Source: Spirochaetia bacterium
Lineage (GTDB): Bacteria; Spirochaetota; Spirochaetia; Treponematales; Breznakiellaceae
Assembly: GCA_026002025.1 (NCBI GenBank)
Contig: BOAU01000040.1
Coordinates: forward strand, 1-18,162
DNA: 18,162 nucleotides
Direction of reading: 5' to 3'
The notes under the pieces were generated by a model, which searched no databases, had not been told where the DNA came from, and saw only the letters and a list, made by a program, of their open reading frames with translations. A program made the translations under genes and the position numbers. Shown piece by piece: positions 1 to 6,901 of the stretch (within the stretch, counting starts at the first letter, position 1; each line of letters starts with the position of its first letter).

Positions 1-1
1 T

Positions 2-115
2 GCTTGCATTCAACGCATTAAAAAAATCGCCTTTGGGTTTCGGAACAAAGAACGGTTTAAGCGTTCTATCCTTTTTCACCTGGGCGGTTTGGACATGAGT
101 CCTTCCACCTCATAG
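2..115 (+). pseudogene. C-terminal end of an ISL3-like transposase (cut by window edge)
   Basis: An open frame enters from the left edge and ends at a TAG at 113-115, giving 37 codons. The stretch IKKIAFGFRNKERFKR resembles the conserved C-terminal end of ISL3-family (DDE) transposases, which read roughly IK.IKR.A.GYRN..NF. The catalytic part lies outside the window, so whether the gene is intact cannot be told. The stop lies 11 bp before a putative element end at 126, the normal arrangement for an insertion sequence. The family call rests on this short tail plus the terminal sequence; another IS family is possible. Confidence 0.6.
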
Positions 116-117
116 CC

Positions 118-126
118 GGAAGAGCC
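118..126 (+). mobile_element. Putative right terminal end of the ISL3-like element
   Basis: The bases GGAAGAGCC, read inward from 126 as GGCTCTTCC, match the GGCTCTT-type ends I associate with ISL3-family elements. They lie directly after the transposase stop. The next 8 bp (127-134, TTAATTAT) would be the target duplication if the element is intact; the left end is outside the window, so this cannot be tested here. Confidence 0.5.
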
Positions 127-161
127 TTAATTATGATATAATTCTTTCAGAGAAGCGTCAA

Positions 162-201
162 TTTATACAGTCAACGCTAATTCCTTATAATACAAGGAAT
201 T
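162..201 (+). promoter_or_regulatory. Candidate promoter with an inverted repeat over its -10 box
   Basis: A perfect TATAAT lies at 186-191, with TTTATA 18 bp upstream at 162-167 as a moderate -35. The -10 sits in the middle of a perfect 8-bp dyad, AATTCCTT (179-186) and AAGGAATT (194-201), separated by 7 bp. A protein binding this dyad would block the promoter. A second small palindrome, AAAAGGCCTTTT (214-225), follows in the leader. The downstream gene starts at 262. Function is inferred from sequence only. Confidence 0.45.
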
Positions 202-261
202 ACAAGACTTTATAAAAGGCCTTTTTGTTTGTATATTGTATGTGGTAAAGGAGTATGAATC

Positions 262-840
262 ATGGGAAAAGCTGAATTTGGCATGTTAGACGCGATATTA
301 GATGAATTGGTAAAGAGTTGGAATGACAATGAATACCAGCCCTTGTTAGAGGCAGATGTGGCCGGCTGGCTTTTTCATATAATGATATCAGCAAAAGATT
401 TTTATAACTCCAAAAAGGAAGAAATACATTTGGAGACAAGAGTAACTAATCAACCCCAGGTTAAACCTGATATTGTTATAGGTGAAGTTAATCAAAATCC
501 GGAAGGACAAAGGATTTGCATTGATCCAAGGGTGGTAATAGAAATCAAGTTATTCCCAAGCAAGGGATTTACCAATTCCCAACATTTTGTTCATCTTGAG
601 CATGTCTTAGAGGATGACTTACCTAAACTTAAATTGATTTTAGAAGAAAACCGTAAGTGTCTTTGTTATAGTTTAATAATTGATGGCGACAGCTATTTAG
701 AAAAAGAATTTAAAAAAGGAAAATATGAAAGTACCACAACTCGGTGGCAAATAATAAATGAGCGCAATAACTCAAATAAAAATATTGTATTATATTTTAT
801 TAAATTTAGCGGTAATCGGTGGTCATGGGAAAGAGTTTGA
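262..840 (+). CDS. Hypothetical protein, PD-(D/E)XK nuclease-like
   Basis: This 192-residue soluble protein has no signal peptide or membrane segment. AAAGGAG at 247-253 is well placed for the ATG. The centre carries PDIVIG (D70 in KPD) followed by VVIEIK (E94, K96), the spacing and strand pattern of the PD-(D/E)XK nuclease fold, with a possible upstream acidic residue at E30 in QPLLEAD. Such domains occur in restriction, repair and transposon-linked enzymes; the substrate here cannot be told. It lies just downstream of an IS end, has its own putative promoter, and is visibly more AT-rich than the fab genes, which suggests it was acquired. The fold assignment is an inference from the motif; I recognise no named family. 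Confidence 0.65.
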   Translation: MGKAEFGMLDAILDELVKSWNDNEYQPLLEADVAGWLFHIMISAKDFYNSKKEEIHLETRVTNQPQVKPDIVIGEVNQNPEGQRICIDPRVVIEIKLFPSKGFTNSQHFVHLEHVLEDDLPKLKLILEENRKCLCYSLIIDGDSYLEKEFKKGKYESTTTRWQIINERNNSNKNIVLYFIKFSGNRWSWERV

Positions 841-861
841 CAAAATAAGGATGAGTAAACC

Positions 862-1008
862 ATGGGTGAAGCGAAGGAATACAAAAACTATTTTGAATTT
901 GCAGATGGATCCTGCTGGTTCATTAAATCCTCCGATACACAATACCAGACTATAGCCGGGTTTGTCAACCAGAGCGCGGGAGAACTATTTACAAGCCTTA
1001 AAGATTGA
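862..1008 (+). CDS. Small orphan ORF, 48 aa, possibly a gene fragment
   Basis: The ATG at 862 has AAGGA at 847-851 about 10 bases upstream and opens a 48-codon frame ending in TGA at 1006-1008. The protein contains EYKNYFEFADGSCWFIKSSD, which looks like ordinary protein-coding sequence with mixed polar and aromatic residues, but I recognise no family. Its end overlaps, in another frame, the TPR-like peptide starting near 962. It may be a short gene or the broken 5' part of a longer one. It starts 21 bp after the nuclease-like gene and could be co-transcribed with it. Confidence 0.35.
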   Translation: MGEAKEYKNYFEFADGSCWFIKSSDTQYQTIAGFVNQSAGELFTSLKD

Positions 1009-1108
1009 TCCTTCATTTGAGCCTGCGGTGGCTGCCCTTGCCGCGCTTGACAATCAAAACGATGACACGGAAACGGAAGATGAAGAAGAGGAAGATGGAG
1101 GTGAAAAG
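962..1108 (+). pseudogene. TPR-like fragment with acidic tail, in frame with the next gene
   Basis: Reading on from a TTG at 962, in the frame of the following gene, gives RARENYLQALKIDPSFEPA followed by ALAALDNQ and then an acidic run (DDTETEDEEEEDGG). The first part fits one tetratricopeptide repeat and the start of the next (Y..AL.IDPSFEPA..AL). A stop at 953-955 closes the frame upstream and no good ribosome site serves the TTG. Either this is the remnant tail of a TPR protein, or the N-terminus of the LRR protein begins here. I prefer a remnant, because a perfect ribosome site lies inside it for the ATG at 1109. Confidence 0.4.
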
Positions 1109-2719
1109 ATGGAACATATCATGTACGATCCCGATGACACTGATCATCAGGCGGAAGAAATCACGGGCATTGATTTCCCCGATGGAATTACCGCAATTTA
1201 CGGCGATTTTAATGAGAACGAAATAACCGAGCTTGTTTTTCCCGACAGCATTACCAGGATTGAGGTAACATTTTCATACAATCCCATAGAACATATCCAA
1301 TTACCGCCCCGGCTTGCCTTTATCGGCGCGGAAGCGTTTTTGGAAAACCAGCTCAGTGAAATAGACATTCCCGATTCGGTTACCGAGATTGAAGCCGGCG
1401 CATTTTGTAACAATCAATTGACCTATGCGGCTATTCCGTCAAAATTAGAATACATCGCAGAGAATCTGTTTGCGGATAATCAGCTTGATACGGTTGAATT
1501 CCCCGCAAACGGCAGCCTTGTGCAAATCGATGGAGGGGCATTTTTCAATAACCGGCTTGAGGAGATTGCGCTGCCGGATACCATTAAATGGATTGGTAAC
1601 GGCGCCTTTGGGGGCAATCCCTTAACCAGTATCACTATCGGGGCCGGTGTTCAACCATTTGATTCGGCGCCGCAGTTTGCGGAAAACACCTTCGGTGATT
1701 ACGGCGAATCATTTATTGCCGCATACGATGCAAACGGTAAAAAAGCCGGAACCTACGCTTATGACGAAGAATCCGGCGCCTGGAGCATTGACGGTGATGA
1801 CACCGGGAGCGCCGTAGAAAAACCGGCCCCGGCCATGGCGCCTATTCCGCAAGCCGCGCCTGTTGCCGCTCCGGCCGCAGTACCGGCAGCCCCCGCGGCG
1901 GGAACAAACTGCGCCAAATGCGGCGCTCCGGTATCGGCGGGCGCGAAATTCTGCCCTTCCTGCGGAACACCGGTTGCCCCGGCTACAGCATTTTGTCCGC
2001 AATGCGGCGCAAAACTGGCAAGCGGCGCGCAATTCTGCTCATCCTGCGGTACAAAGCTTTCCGCCGCGCCTGTGCCGCAGAGCCCGGCTCCCGTGCCGCA
2101 AGCTCCGGCACAAACGCCGCCTGTCGGTCCGGCTCCACCGCAGCAGACGGCGGTGGTTAACCCCGTTTCCAATCCACAGGTGGTTAATGGCGTTCTTCTA
2201 TTCCCCCCAGGAACAACAGTTATTGGCAATTATGAAAAACAGTTGCAAATTGAGAAGGCAGTCATTCCTGAAGGCGTTACCGATATAGCTACGTGTGCTT
2301 TTGAAGGGTGCAAAAACCTGAAAAGTGTTTCAATCCCCGGTTCGGCAATAACTACCGGATGGGGAACTTTTAGATTTTGTCCGATCACAGAACTTTCGCT
2401 GGGTGAAGGTATTACAGAGATTGGGCAGGAATCGTTTTGGCCTGAGCATCGCCTAACGAATATTATCATCCCATCAAGTGTAAGGAAAATAAAGTCTTCC
2501 GCGTTTTGGACCCAATCTCATAAAATTGAGAGCATAACTCTGGGTGATAAGGTTTCAGTATATGCGGGGGCTGTAACATCCAAGCTTTCGGATGCCGTGA
2601 ATTTTGATTTTACTCCCGACTATAAAGCGCAGGGACAAAAAGCCGGGACTTATATCTTCCACGAAAACGCCGTAAAAACGGACAAAGGGAAGGAAGTACA
2701 CTGGCTGCTCAAAAAATAA
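1109..2719 (+). CDS. BspA-type LRR protein with two internal zinc ribbons
   Basis: From the ATG at 1109 the protein is 536 residues; GGAGG at 1097-1101 stands 7 bp upstream, which decides this start over the TTG at 962 (585 residues). Residues about 20-177 are LRR_5/BspA-type repeats of the form I.IPDSVTEIEAGAF. They are followed by an AYDANGKKAGTY segment typical of treponemal LRR proteins. Residues about 230-265 are Ala/Pro-rich. Two four-cysteine zinc ribbons follow (C268/C271/C282/C285 and C296/C299/C310/C313), then a second Pro/Ala linker, a second LRR block (about 361-481) and a similar KAGTY end. There is no signal peptide, so a cytoplasmic protein-binding scaffold is more likely than the usual surface adhesin. 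Partner unknown. It heads a run of closely spaced genes. Confidence 0.85.
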   Translation: MEHIMYDPDDTDHQAEEITGIDFPDGITAIYGDFNENEITELVFPDSITRIEVTFSYNPIEHIQLPPRLAFIGAEAFLENQLSEIDIPDSVTEIEAGAFCNNQLTYAAIPSKLEYIAENLFADNQLDTVEFPANGSLVQIDGGAFFNNRLEEIALPDTIKWIGNGAFGGNPLTSITIGAGVQPFDSAPQFAENTFGDYGESFIAAYDANGKKAGTYAYDEESGAWSIDGDDTGSAVEKPAPAMAPIPQAAPVAAPAAVPAAPAAGTNCAKCGAPVSAGAKFCPSCGTPVAPATAFCPQCGAKLASGAQFCSSCGTKLSAAPVPQSPAPVPQAPAQTPPVGPAPPQQTAVVNPVSNPQVVNGVLLFPPGTTVIGNYEKQLQIEKAVIPEGVTDIATCAFEGCKNLKSVSIPGSAITTGWGTFRFCPITELSLGEGITEIGQESFWPEHRLTNIIIPSSVRKIKSSAFWTQSHKIESITLGDKVSVYAGAVTSKLSDAVNFDFTPDYKAQGQKAGTYIFHENAVKTDKGKEVHWLLKK

Positions 2720-2735
2720 ACCCGGAGGCATACCA

Positions 2736-3020
2736 ATGAAAAAGCAATCACCCTGGAGCGCGGAACTTACAAAAAAGACCCGCCTGGAACTGGAAGATAT
2801 GCTCACGGTTACCGACCCTGACACCGGCAAAAAGCAGTGGGCCCTGGGGGTCATGATTGTGGATGTTGCGCGATTTAAAAACGCTGACGGCGAACGCTAT
2901 GGCTTTATGACCGTGGAAAACGCCCTGGCGGACAAATGGATTATTCAACTGGAAGGCGGCGGCGAGGAAACATACGCCACCGTTGACGCGCTCCTTGAAG
3001 CAGGCTGGGCGCTGGATTAA
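2736..3020 (+). CDS. Hypothetical protein, 94 aa
   Basis: GGAGG at 2724-2728 precedes the ATG by 7 bp, and the gene starts 16 bp after the LRR gene, so the two are very likely co-transcribed. The protein is small and acidic with no membrane segment or cysteine. An N-terminal amphipathic stretch (SAELTKKTRLELEDMLTV) leads into alternating short strands with charged turns, and the end reads TYATVDALLEAGWALD. I recognise no family. Its placement and size suggest an accessory partner of the LRR protein or an independent small domain protein; no function is claimed. Confidence 0.7.
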   Translation: MKKQSPWSAELTKKTRLELEDMLTVTDPDTGKKQWALGVMIVDVARFKNADGERYGFMTVENALADKWIIQLEGGGEETYATVDALLEAGWALD

Positions 3021-3032
3021 AGGAGACCGGTG

Positions 3033-3398
3033 ATGTCTGATTTGAACACAGTTTTTTACGAATATGTCTCACAATTTCTGGTTGAAAATCGGGGCTTTCT
3101 TCCTGATAACAACAGGACCATACAGTATATAAACGATACCATGACTACTGTTTTCGCATCAGATGAGGAAAACGGGGTTGTACTGGGTGTACAGTGCGGT
3201 GACAAACAGGGCTGCGATAAAATAACAGCGGTACTCAACGGTAAGCATTTTGACAAATGGTTTTCAGAACTAAAAATTGATACTGAAAAGAATCTGCTCT
3301 ACAAAACGTATTTCATAACAGAAGACGTGCGTGTCAAACCAACCGAGATGATCTATCTTTTTAACTGTATCAGCGAGTTGAACATAAAACTGAAATAG
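3033..3398 (+). CDS. Hypothetical protein, 121 aa
   Basis: The ATG at 3033 is preceded by AAAGGAG at 3019-3025 with 7 bp spacing; a GTG directly in front at 3030 is a less likely start. The ribosome site begins at the stop codon of the previous gene, so translation is probably coupled. The product is acidic and soluble, with mixed alpha/beta character and two cysteines near the middle (VQCGDKQGCDK). No catalytic motif or known family is evident. Small acidic proteins of this kind include immunity proteins and orphan accessory proteins, but nothing in the sequence favours either. Confidence 0.65.
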   Translation: MSDLNTVFYEYVSQFLVENRGFLPDNNRTIQYINDTMTTVFASDEENGVVLGVQCGDKQGCDKITAVLNGKHFDKWFSELKIDTEKNLLYKTYFITEDVRVKPTEMIYLFNCISELNIKLK

Positions 3399-3406
3399 CG
3401 TACATA

Positions 3407-4045
3407 TTGGGGCTTAACATTGTGAAAAGCAGCGAGATAAAGATTGCCATCGGCGCCTTTATACACATCAAAAGAATAAGCGATGCCATTGATTTTCTGG
3501 AGAAATATTTCCTCGATGAATACCGGGAAATATTTGAGGGAGAATCGGGATTGTTAAAGAAAGATCCGGAAAGGACCCATGTTAAAAATTTACTGCAATA
3601 TGAAATGCCGCAAAAATATGGCGTCGAATTTTTTTACGGAATAAGTGTAGGAAAGCTGTGCTTATTCATATTTTATGAAAACATATTGAAGTGTTTAGAA
3701 GAATCCGCATTGGGAATTGAAAAAATTGAAGGGGCGAAAGCCGTTTATAATTTTTATAAGGAGCTGCAATATTGCGGTAAAAGTGAATATCCCGATGATT
3801 GGTGGGATAAAGACGCTGAAGACCCGGGATGTCAAATTCAGAATCATCAAGCGGCCATAAAAGAATTGTTATGGTATGGCTTATCGCAAAAATCATTGGA
3901 TGAAGATATTGATCATTCATTACACTTCTCACTCATGACTCAGATTGAGAGAGAATATCTTTTACCCTATAAAAATGATATATGTTTTTTAATGAATCAC
4001 CTTGACACTTTAAAAAAATCTGTTATGATGAGTATGACAAAATAG
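3407..4045 (+). CDS. Hypothetical protein, about 212 aa
   Basis: The frame starts 8 bp after the previous gene, with TTG at 3407 or GTG at 3422. Neither has a strong ribosome site; GGGG at 3409-3412 would serve the GTG, giving 207 residues. The protein is soluble, predicted mostly helical, and rich in aromatic and charged residues (YPDDWWDKDAEDPG near residue 127). I recognise no family. Its 3' end is AT-rich and carries the promoter of the fab operon: the -35 and -10 boxes and part of a dyad lie inside its last 15 codons. Confidence 0.6.
   Translation: MGLNIVKSSEIKIAIGAFIHIKRISDAIDFLEKYFLDEYREIFEGESGLLKKDPERTHVKNLLQYEMPQKYGVEFFYGISVGKLCLFIFYENILKCLEESALGIEKIEGAKAVYNFYKELQYCGKSEYPDDWWDKDAEDPGCQIQNHQAAIKELLWYGLSQKSLDEDIDHSLHFSLMTQIEREYLLPYKNDICFLMNHLDTLKKSVMMSMTK
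4002..4029 (+). promoter_or_regulatory. Sigma70-type promoter for the fab operon
   Basis: TTGACA at 4002-4007, a perfect -35, is followed after 16 bp by TATGAT at 4024-4029, one base from consensus. Transcription would start near 4036, leaving a leader of about 36 nt before fabH. The promoter lies inside the 3' end of the preceding ORF, which makes the fab genes independent of the accessory cluster. Confidence 0.75.
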
Positions 4046-4060
4046 AAGATTTTGTCATAC
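4032..4060 (+). promoter_or_regulatory. Perfect 12-bp dyad at the fabH transcription start, putative operator
   Basis: GTATGACAAAAT (4032-4043) and ATTTTGTCATAC (4049-4060) are perfect reverse complements around a 5-bp spacer. The dyad sits just after the -10 box, spans the expected start point, and ends directly before the fabH ribosome site AAAGGA (4061-4066). A DNA-bound repressor is the simplest reading, since the start near 4036 would remove part of the left arm from the RNA. A hairpin at the start of the mRNA masking the ribosome site is the alternative. No run of T follows, so it is not a good terminator. Confidence 0.6.
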
Positions 4061-4071
4061 AAAGGATTTTT

Positions 4072-5142
4072 ATGGCCATTGAAATAATAGCGACCGGAAA
4101 AGCGGCGCCCCCGAACCGGGTCACCAACGATGACTTGGCGGCCCGGATCGACACCAATGACGAGTGGATCCGGTCCCACACGGGGATTGGGGCCCGGCAC
4201 ATTGCCGACGAGGACACCGCAGCCAGCGATCTGGCCCTGGAAGCGGCCAAACAGGCCCTTGCCATGGCCGCGGGCTGGGACGGCGTGGGGGAGAGGGACG
4301 CCGCTATAGCCGAGACGGCCCTTTCCCTGGATTTCATCATCCTTGCCACCGCTACACCGGATTATTACGGCTGCCCGGCCACGGCCTGTGTTGTTCAGAA
4401 TAAGCTTGGGGCAAAAAACGCGGCCGCCATGGACATCAGCGCCGGATGCACCGGTTTTGTCTATGGCCTTGAGACCGCCGCGGGGCTCCTCTCCATCGGC
4501 AAGAGCCGGAAACGGGCCCTGGTGATCGGTTCCGATGTGCTTACCAAGGTTACCGACTGGAATGACCGGAGCACCTGCGTCCTCTTTGGGGATGGCGCCG
4601 GGGCGGCGGTGATGGAAAAAACCGGCGGCTCATCAGCGGGGTCCCCTAAAGGGGTAGGAAAGCGGGGTCTCCTGCGGACCATCCTGGGGGCGGACGGCTC
4701 CGGGGAGGAATTTCTCCTGACCCGGCGCGGGGGTACCCGCAATCCCTGGAAGGCCGGGGAAACTGTTGCTATTCCGCCTCATCTTGAAATGGATGGCCGG
4801 GCGGTGTACAACTTCGCCGTCAAGGCGGTCACCGAAACCATCAGCAATCTGCTTGCGGAAGAGGGGGCCGCCACAGGCGCGGCGGTCACTGTTGATGACC
4901 TGGCCTGGATTGTGCCCCACCAGGCCAATGCCCGGATCGTGCAGGCGGCGGGGAAGCGGCTGGGCATCCCGGAGGAAAAATTCTTCCTCAATATCGAAGA
5001 ATATGCCAATACCTCGGCGGCCTCGATTCCCATTGCCCTGGACGAGATGAACCGGGGCGGCAAACTGCACAAGGGCGACCTTATCCTGACCGTCGGTTTC
5101 GGCGCGGGGCTCACCTACGGGGGGAATCTGATTATATGGTAA
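4072..5142 (+). CDS. fabH: 3-oxoacyl-ACP synthase III (KAS III)
   Basis: This enzyme starts fatty acid synthesis by condensing acetyl-CoA with malonyl-ACP in the cytoplasm. The KAS III triad is present: C126 in DISAGCTGF, H283 in VPHQAN and N313 in YANTSAASIP. The N-terminal NDEWIRSHTGI and the glycine-rich end GFGAGLTYGG are family hallmarks. At 356 residues it is longer than the usual 315-330; extra residues lie around 68-85 and 184-202. AAAGGA at 4061-4066 is well placed for the ATG. It is the first gene of the fab operon, behind a near-consensus promoter and a dyad; its last 7 bases overlap fabD. Confidence 0.96.
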   Translation: MAIEIIATGKAAPPNRVTNDDLAARIDTNDEWIRSHTGIGARHIADEDTAASDLALEAAKQALAMAAGWDGVGERDAAIAETALSLDFIILATATPDYYGCPATACVVQNKLGAKNAAAMDISAGCTGFVYGLETAAGLLSIGKSRKRALVIGSDVLTKVTDWNDRSTCVLFGDGAGAAVMEKTGGSSAGSPKGVGKRGLLRTILGADGSGEEFLLTRRGGTRNPWKAGETVAIPPHLEMDGRAVYNFAVKAVTETISNLLAEEGAATGAAVTVDDLAWIVPHQANARIVQAAGKRLGIPEEKFFLNIEEYANTSAASIPIALDEMNRGGKLHKGDLILTVGFGAGLTYGGNLIIW

Positions 5143-6167
5143 TAAAAGACAAAAAATTCGCCTTTCTTTTTCCCGGGCAGGGCGCGCAGTATCAGGGTAT
5201 GGCTTTGGATTTTCTTGCGGCCGGGAGCGCAGCCGTTAAAAATCTTTTTGATCTGGCTTCGGATGTTGTCGGGAAGGACATGGAATCCCTGCTCCGGGAT
5301 ACGGATGCGGAAACCCTTATGCGGACCGATGTTTCCCAACCCGCCATCACTCTGGCGAACCTTGCTGCCGCGGCATATCTTGCGGAACAGGGGATCAAAC
5401 CCGCGGCCTGCGCCGGGTTCAGCCTGGGGGAATACGCCGCCCTGGCGGCTGCGGGGGTGGTTTCCACGGAAGACTGCTTTTGCCTGGTGAAGGCCCGGGG
5501 GGAGTTCATGCAGGAAGCGGCGGACCGGCTCCGCGCGGAGGCGGACACCGGGGCTGGCGGGGACGCTGTTCGGGACAATGCGCCGGGTATGGCTACCGAA
5601 ATCGGCTTGCCGCCAGGAATGGCGGCCGTAATTGGGCTGCCGCCTGAACAGGTTGAGGGCCTTATCAGGGAATGGACCGCTGCGGGCCTGGCGGGGCTGT
5701 ATGCCGCCAATATCAATTCATCCCGGCAGGTAGTCGTTTCCGGGACCGCGGCGGCCCTGACGGAGGCGGAAAACCGTTTTAAGGAAGCGGGGGCCCGGCG
5801 GGTTATCCGGCTTAAGGTGGCGGGGCCCTTTCATTCGCCCTTAATGGACGGCGCCGCGGAAAAATTCCGGCCGGTTTTGGAAGCGGCTGCTTTTCATGAT
5901 CCGGCAATTCCTCTCTTTTCCAATGTAACCGGAAAAAGGGTGATTTCCGGGGATGATGCGAAAAAGCTTGCCCTGGAACAGATCACCGGAGCGGTGCGCT
6001 GGACGGAGGAAGAGCAGGCCTTGAGTGATGCCGGCGGCTTTGACGCGGTTCTGGAAACCGGGCCCGGAAAGGTGCTGCAGGGGCTCTGGAAGGATTTCGA
6101 CAGTACGCTGTCCTGCTATCCTGCGGGGACGGTTGAAGATATTAAAAATTTGGAAGGTATACAATGA
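5136..6167 (+). CDS. fabD: Malonyl-CoA:ACP transacylase
   Basis: Transfers malonate from CoA to acyl carrier protein to feed chain elongation. Visible motifs are FPGQGAQ (12-18), the nucleophile S96 in GFSLGEY (GFSLG in place of the common GHSLG), R121 in KARGEFM, and catalytic H233 in PFHSPLM. At 343 residues it is about 30 longer than the usual 310. The extra length lies at 131-170 and includes a 10-residue tandem duplication (PGMATEIGLP then PGMAAVIGLP). The ATG overlaps the end of fabH by 7 bases and the stop overlaps fabG by 4, so translation is coupled. GGGGGGA in the fabH tail can serve as ribosome site. Confidence 0.95.
   Translation: MVIKDKKFAFLFPGQGAQYQGMALDFLAAGSAAVKNLFDLASDVVGKDMESLLRDTDAETLMRTDVSQPAITLANLAAAAYLAEQGIKPAACAGFSLGEYAALAAAGVVSTEDCFCLVKARGEFMQEAADRLRAEADTGAGGDAVRDNAPGMATEIGLPPGMAAVIGLPPEQVEGLIREWTAAGLAGLYAANINSSRQVVVSGTAAALTEAENRFKEAGARRVIRLKVAGPFHSPLMDGAAEKFRPVLEAAAFHDPAIPLFSNVTGKRVISGDDAKKLALEQITGAVRWTEEEQALSDAGGFDAVLETGPGKVLQGLWKDFDSTLSCYPAGTVEDIKNLEGIQ
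5583..5642 (+). repeat. Tandem 30-bp duplication inside fabD
   Basis: Two adjacent 30-bp units, 5583-5612 and 5613-5642, encode PGMATEIGLP and PGMAAVIGLP. The second unit matches the normal GMAAVIGL segment of the FabD family and the first is a diverged extra copy. The reading frame is kept. Third-position differences between the units show that the duplication is not recent. Confidence 0.7.
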
Positions 6168-6898
6168 TGTTGAATAACAGGAAATCGCTGGTTACCGGCG
6201 CCTCACGCGGGATCGGCAGGGCCATTGCGGACCGGTTTCTCGCAGAGGGGGCGGAAGTCTGGGGCCTGGGGACGAAGGAACCGGAGGATTTGCCGGATCG
6301 GATCGCCAAGTCCGGCGGAAAACTGCACTGGATCAGCGCGGATTTAGGAAAACTGGATGGTGTGGAAGCGGTTATTGAAAATGCGCTCAAGGAAGCCGGG
6401 GGATTTGACATACTGGTCAACAATGCGGGGCTTACCCGTGACGGCCTTTCCTTCAGGATGAGCCTTGAGGACTTTCAGAAGGTGCTGGATGTGAATTTGA
6501 CCGCGTCCTTCCTTATCGCCCGTACCGTTGCCCGTGAGATGATCCGCAAACGGCAGGGTTCGATCATCAATATGTCCAGCGTGGTGGGCGTCCACGGGAA
6601 CGGCGGGCAGGCCAACTATGCGGCAAGCAAGGCGGGGCTTATCGGTCTTACCAAAAGTTTGGCCCGGGAAGTTGCGGGCCGGGGGGTGCGGGTCAACGCA
6701 ATCGCGCCGGGCTTTATTGAATCAGACATGACAAACGCTATGCCGGATGCGGCAAAGGACGCGATGCTGGGCCTGATCCCCCTTAAGCGGGTGGGGACGC
6801 CTGAGGACATTGCGGAGACGGCGCTGTTTCTTGCGTCAGACGGATCGGCCTATATTACCGGGCAGGTGATCGCCGTGGACGGGGGGATGTTCATCTAA
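6164..6898 (+). CDS. fabG: 3-oxoacyl-ACP reductase
   Basis: NADPH-dependent reduction of 3-oxoacyl-ACP to 3-hydroxyacyl-ACP, the second step of each elongation cycle. It is a classical short-chain dehydrogenase of 244 residues, the normal FabG length. The cofactor loop TGASRGIG is at 11-18, NNAG at 86-89, and the catalytic tetrad is N111, S139, Y152 and K156 (NYAASKAG). The end reads ITGQVIAVDGGMFI as in the family. The ATG at 6164 overlaps the fabD stop as ATGA; a second ATG follows at once and either could be used. GGAAGG stands just upstream. Three hairpins follow the stop before fabF. Confidence 0.96.
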   Translation: MMLNNRKSLVTGASRGIGRAIADRFLAEGAEVWGLGTKEPEDLPDRIAKSGGKLHWISADLGKLDGVEAVIENALKEAGGFDILVNNAGLTRDGLSFRMSLEDFQKVLDVNLTASFLIARTVAREMIRKRQGSIINMSSVVGVHGNGGQANYAASKAGLIGLTKSLAREVAGRGVRVNAIAPGFIESDMTNAMPDAAKDAMLGLIPLKRVGTPEDIAETALFLASDGSAYITGQVIAVDGGMFI

Positions 6899-6901
6899 AT
6901 G

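Noticed and set aside
137..142. Second TATAAT close to the IS end, possibly an outward promoter.
   Set aside because: No -35-like sequence lies 16-18 bp upstream; the region there (near 114-120) is AGCCGG-like.
3033..4045. Toxin-immunity pair formed by the 121- and 212-residue proteins.
   Set aside because: Size and order allow it, but no toxin or immunity motif is visible, so no such function is claimed.
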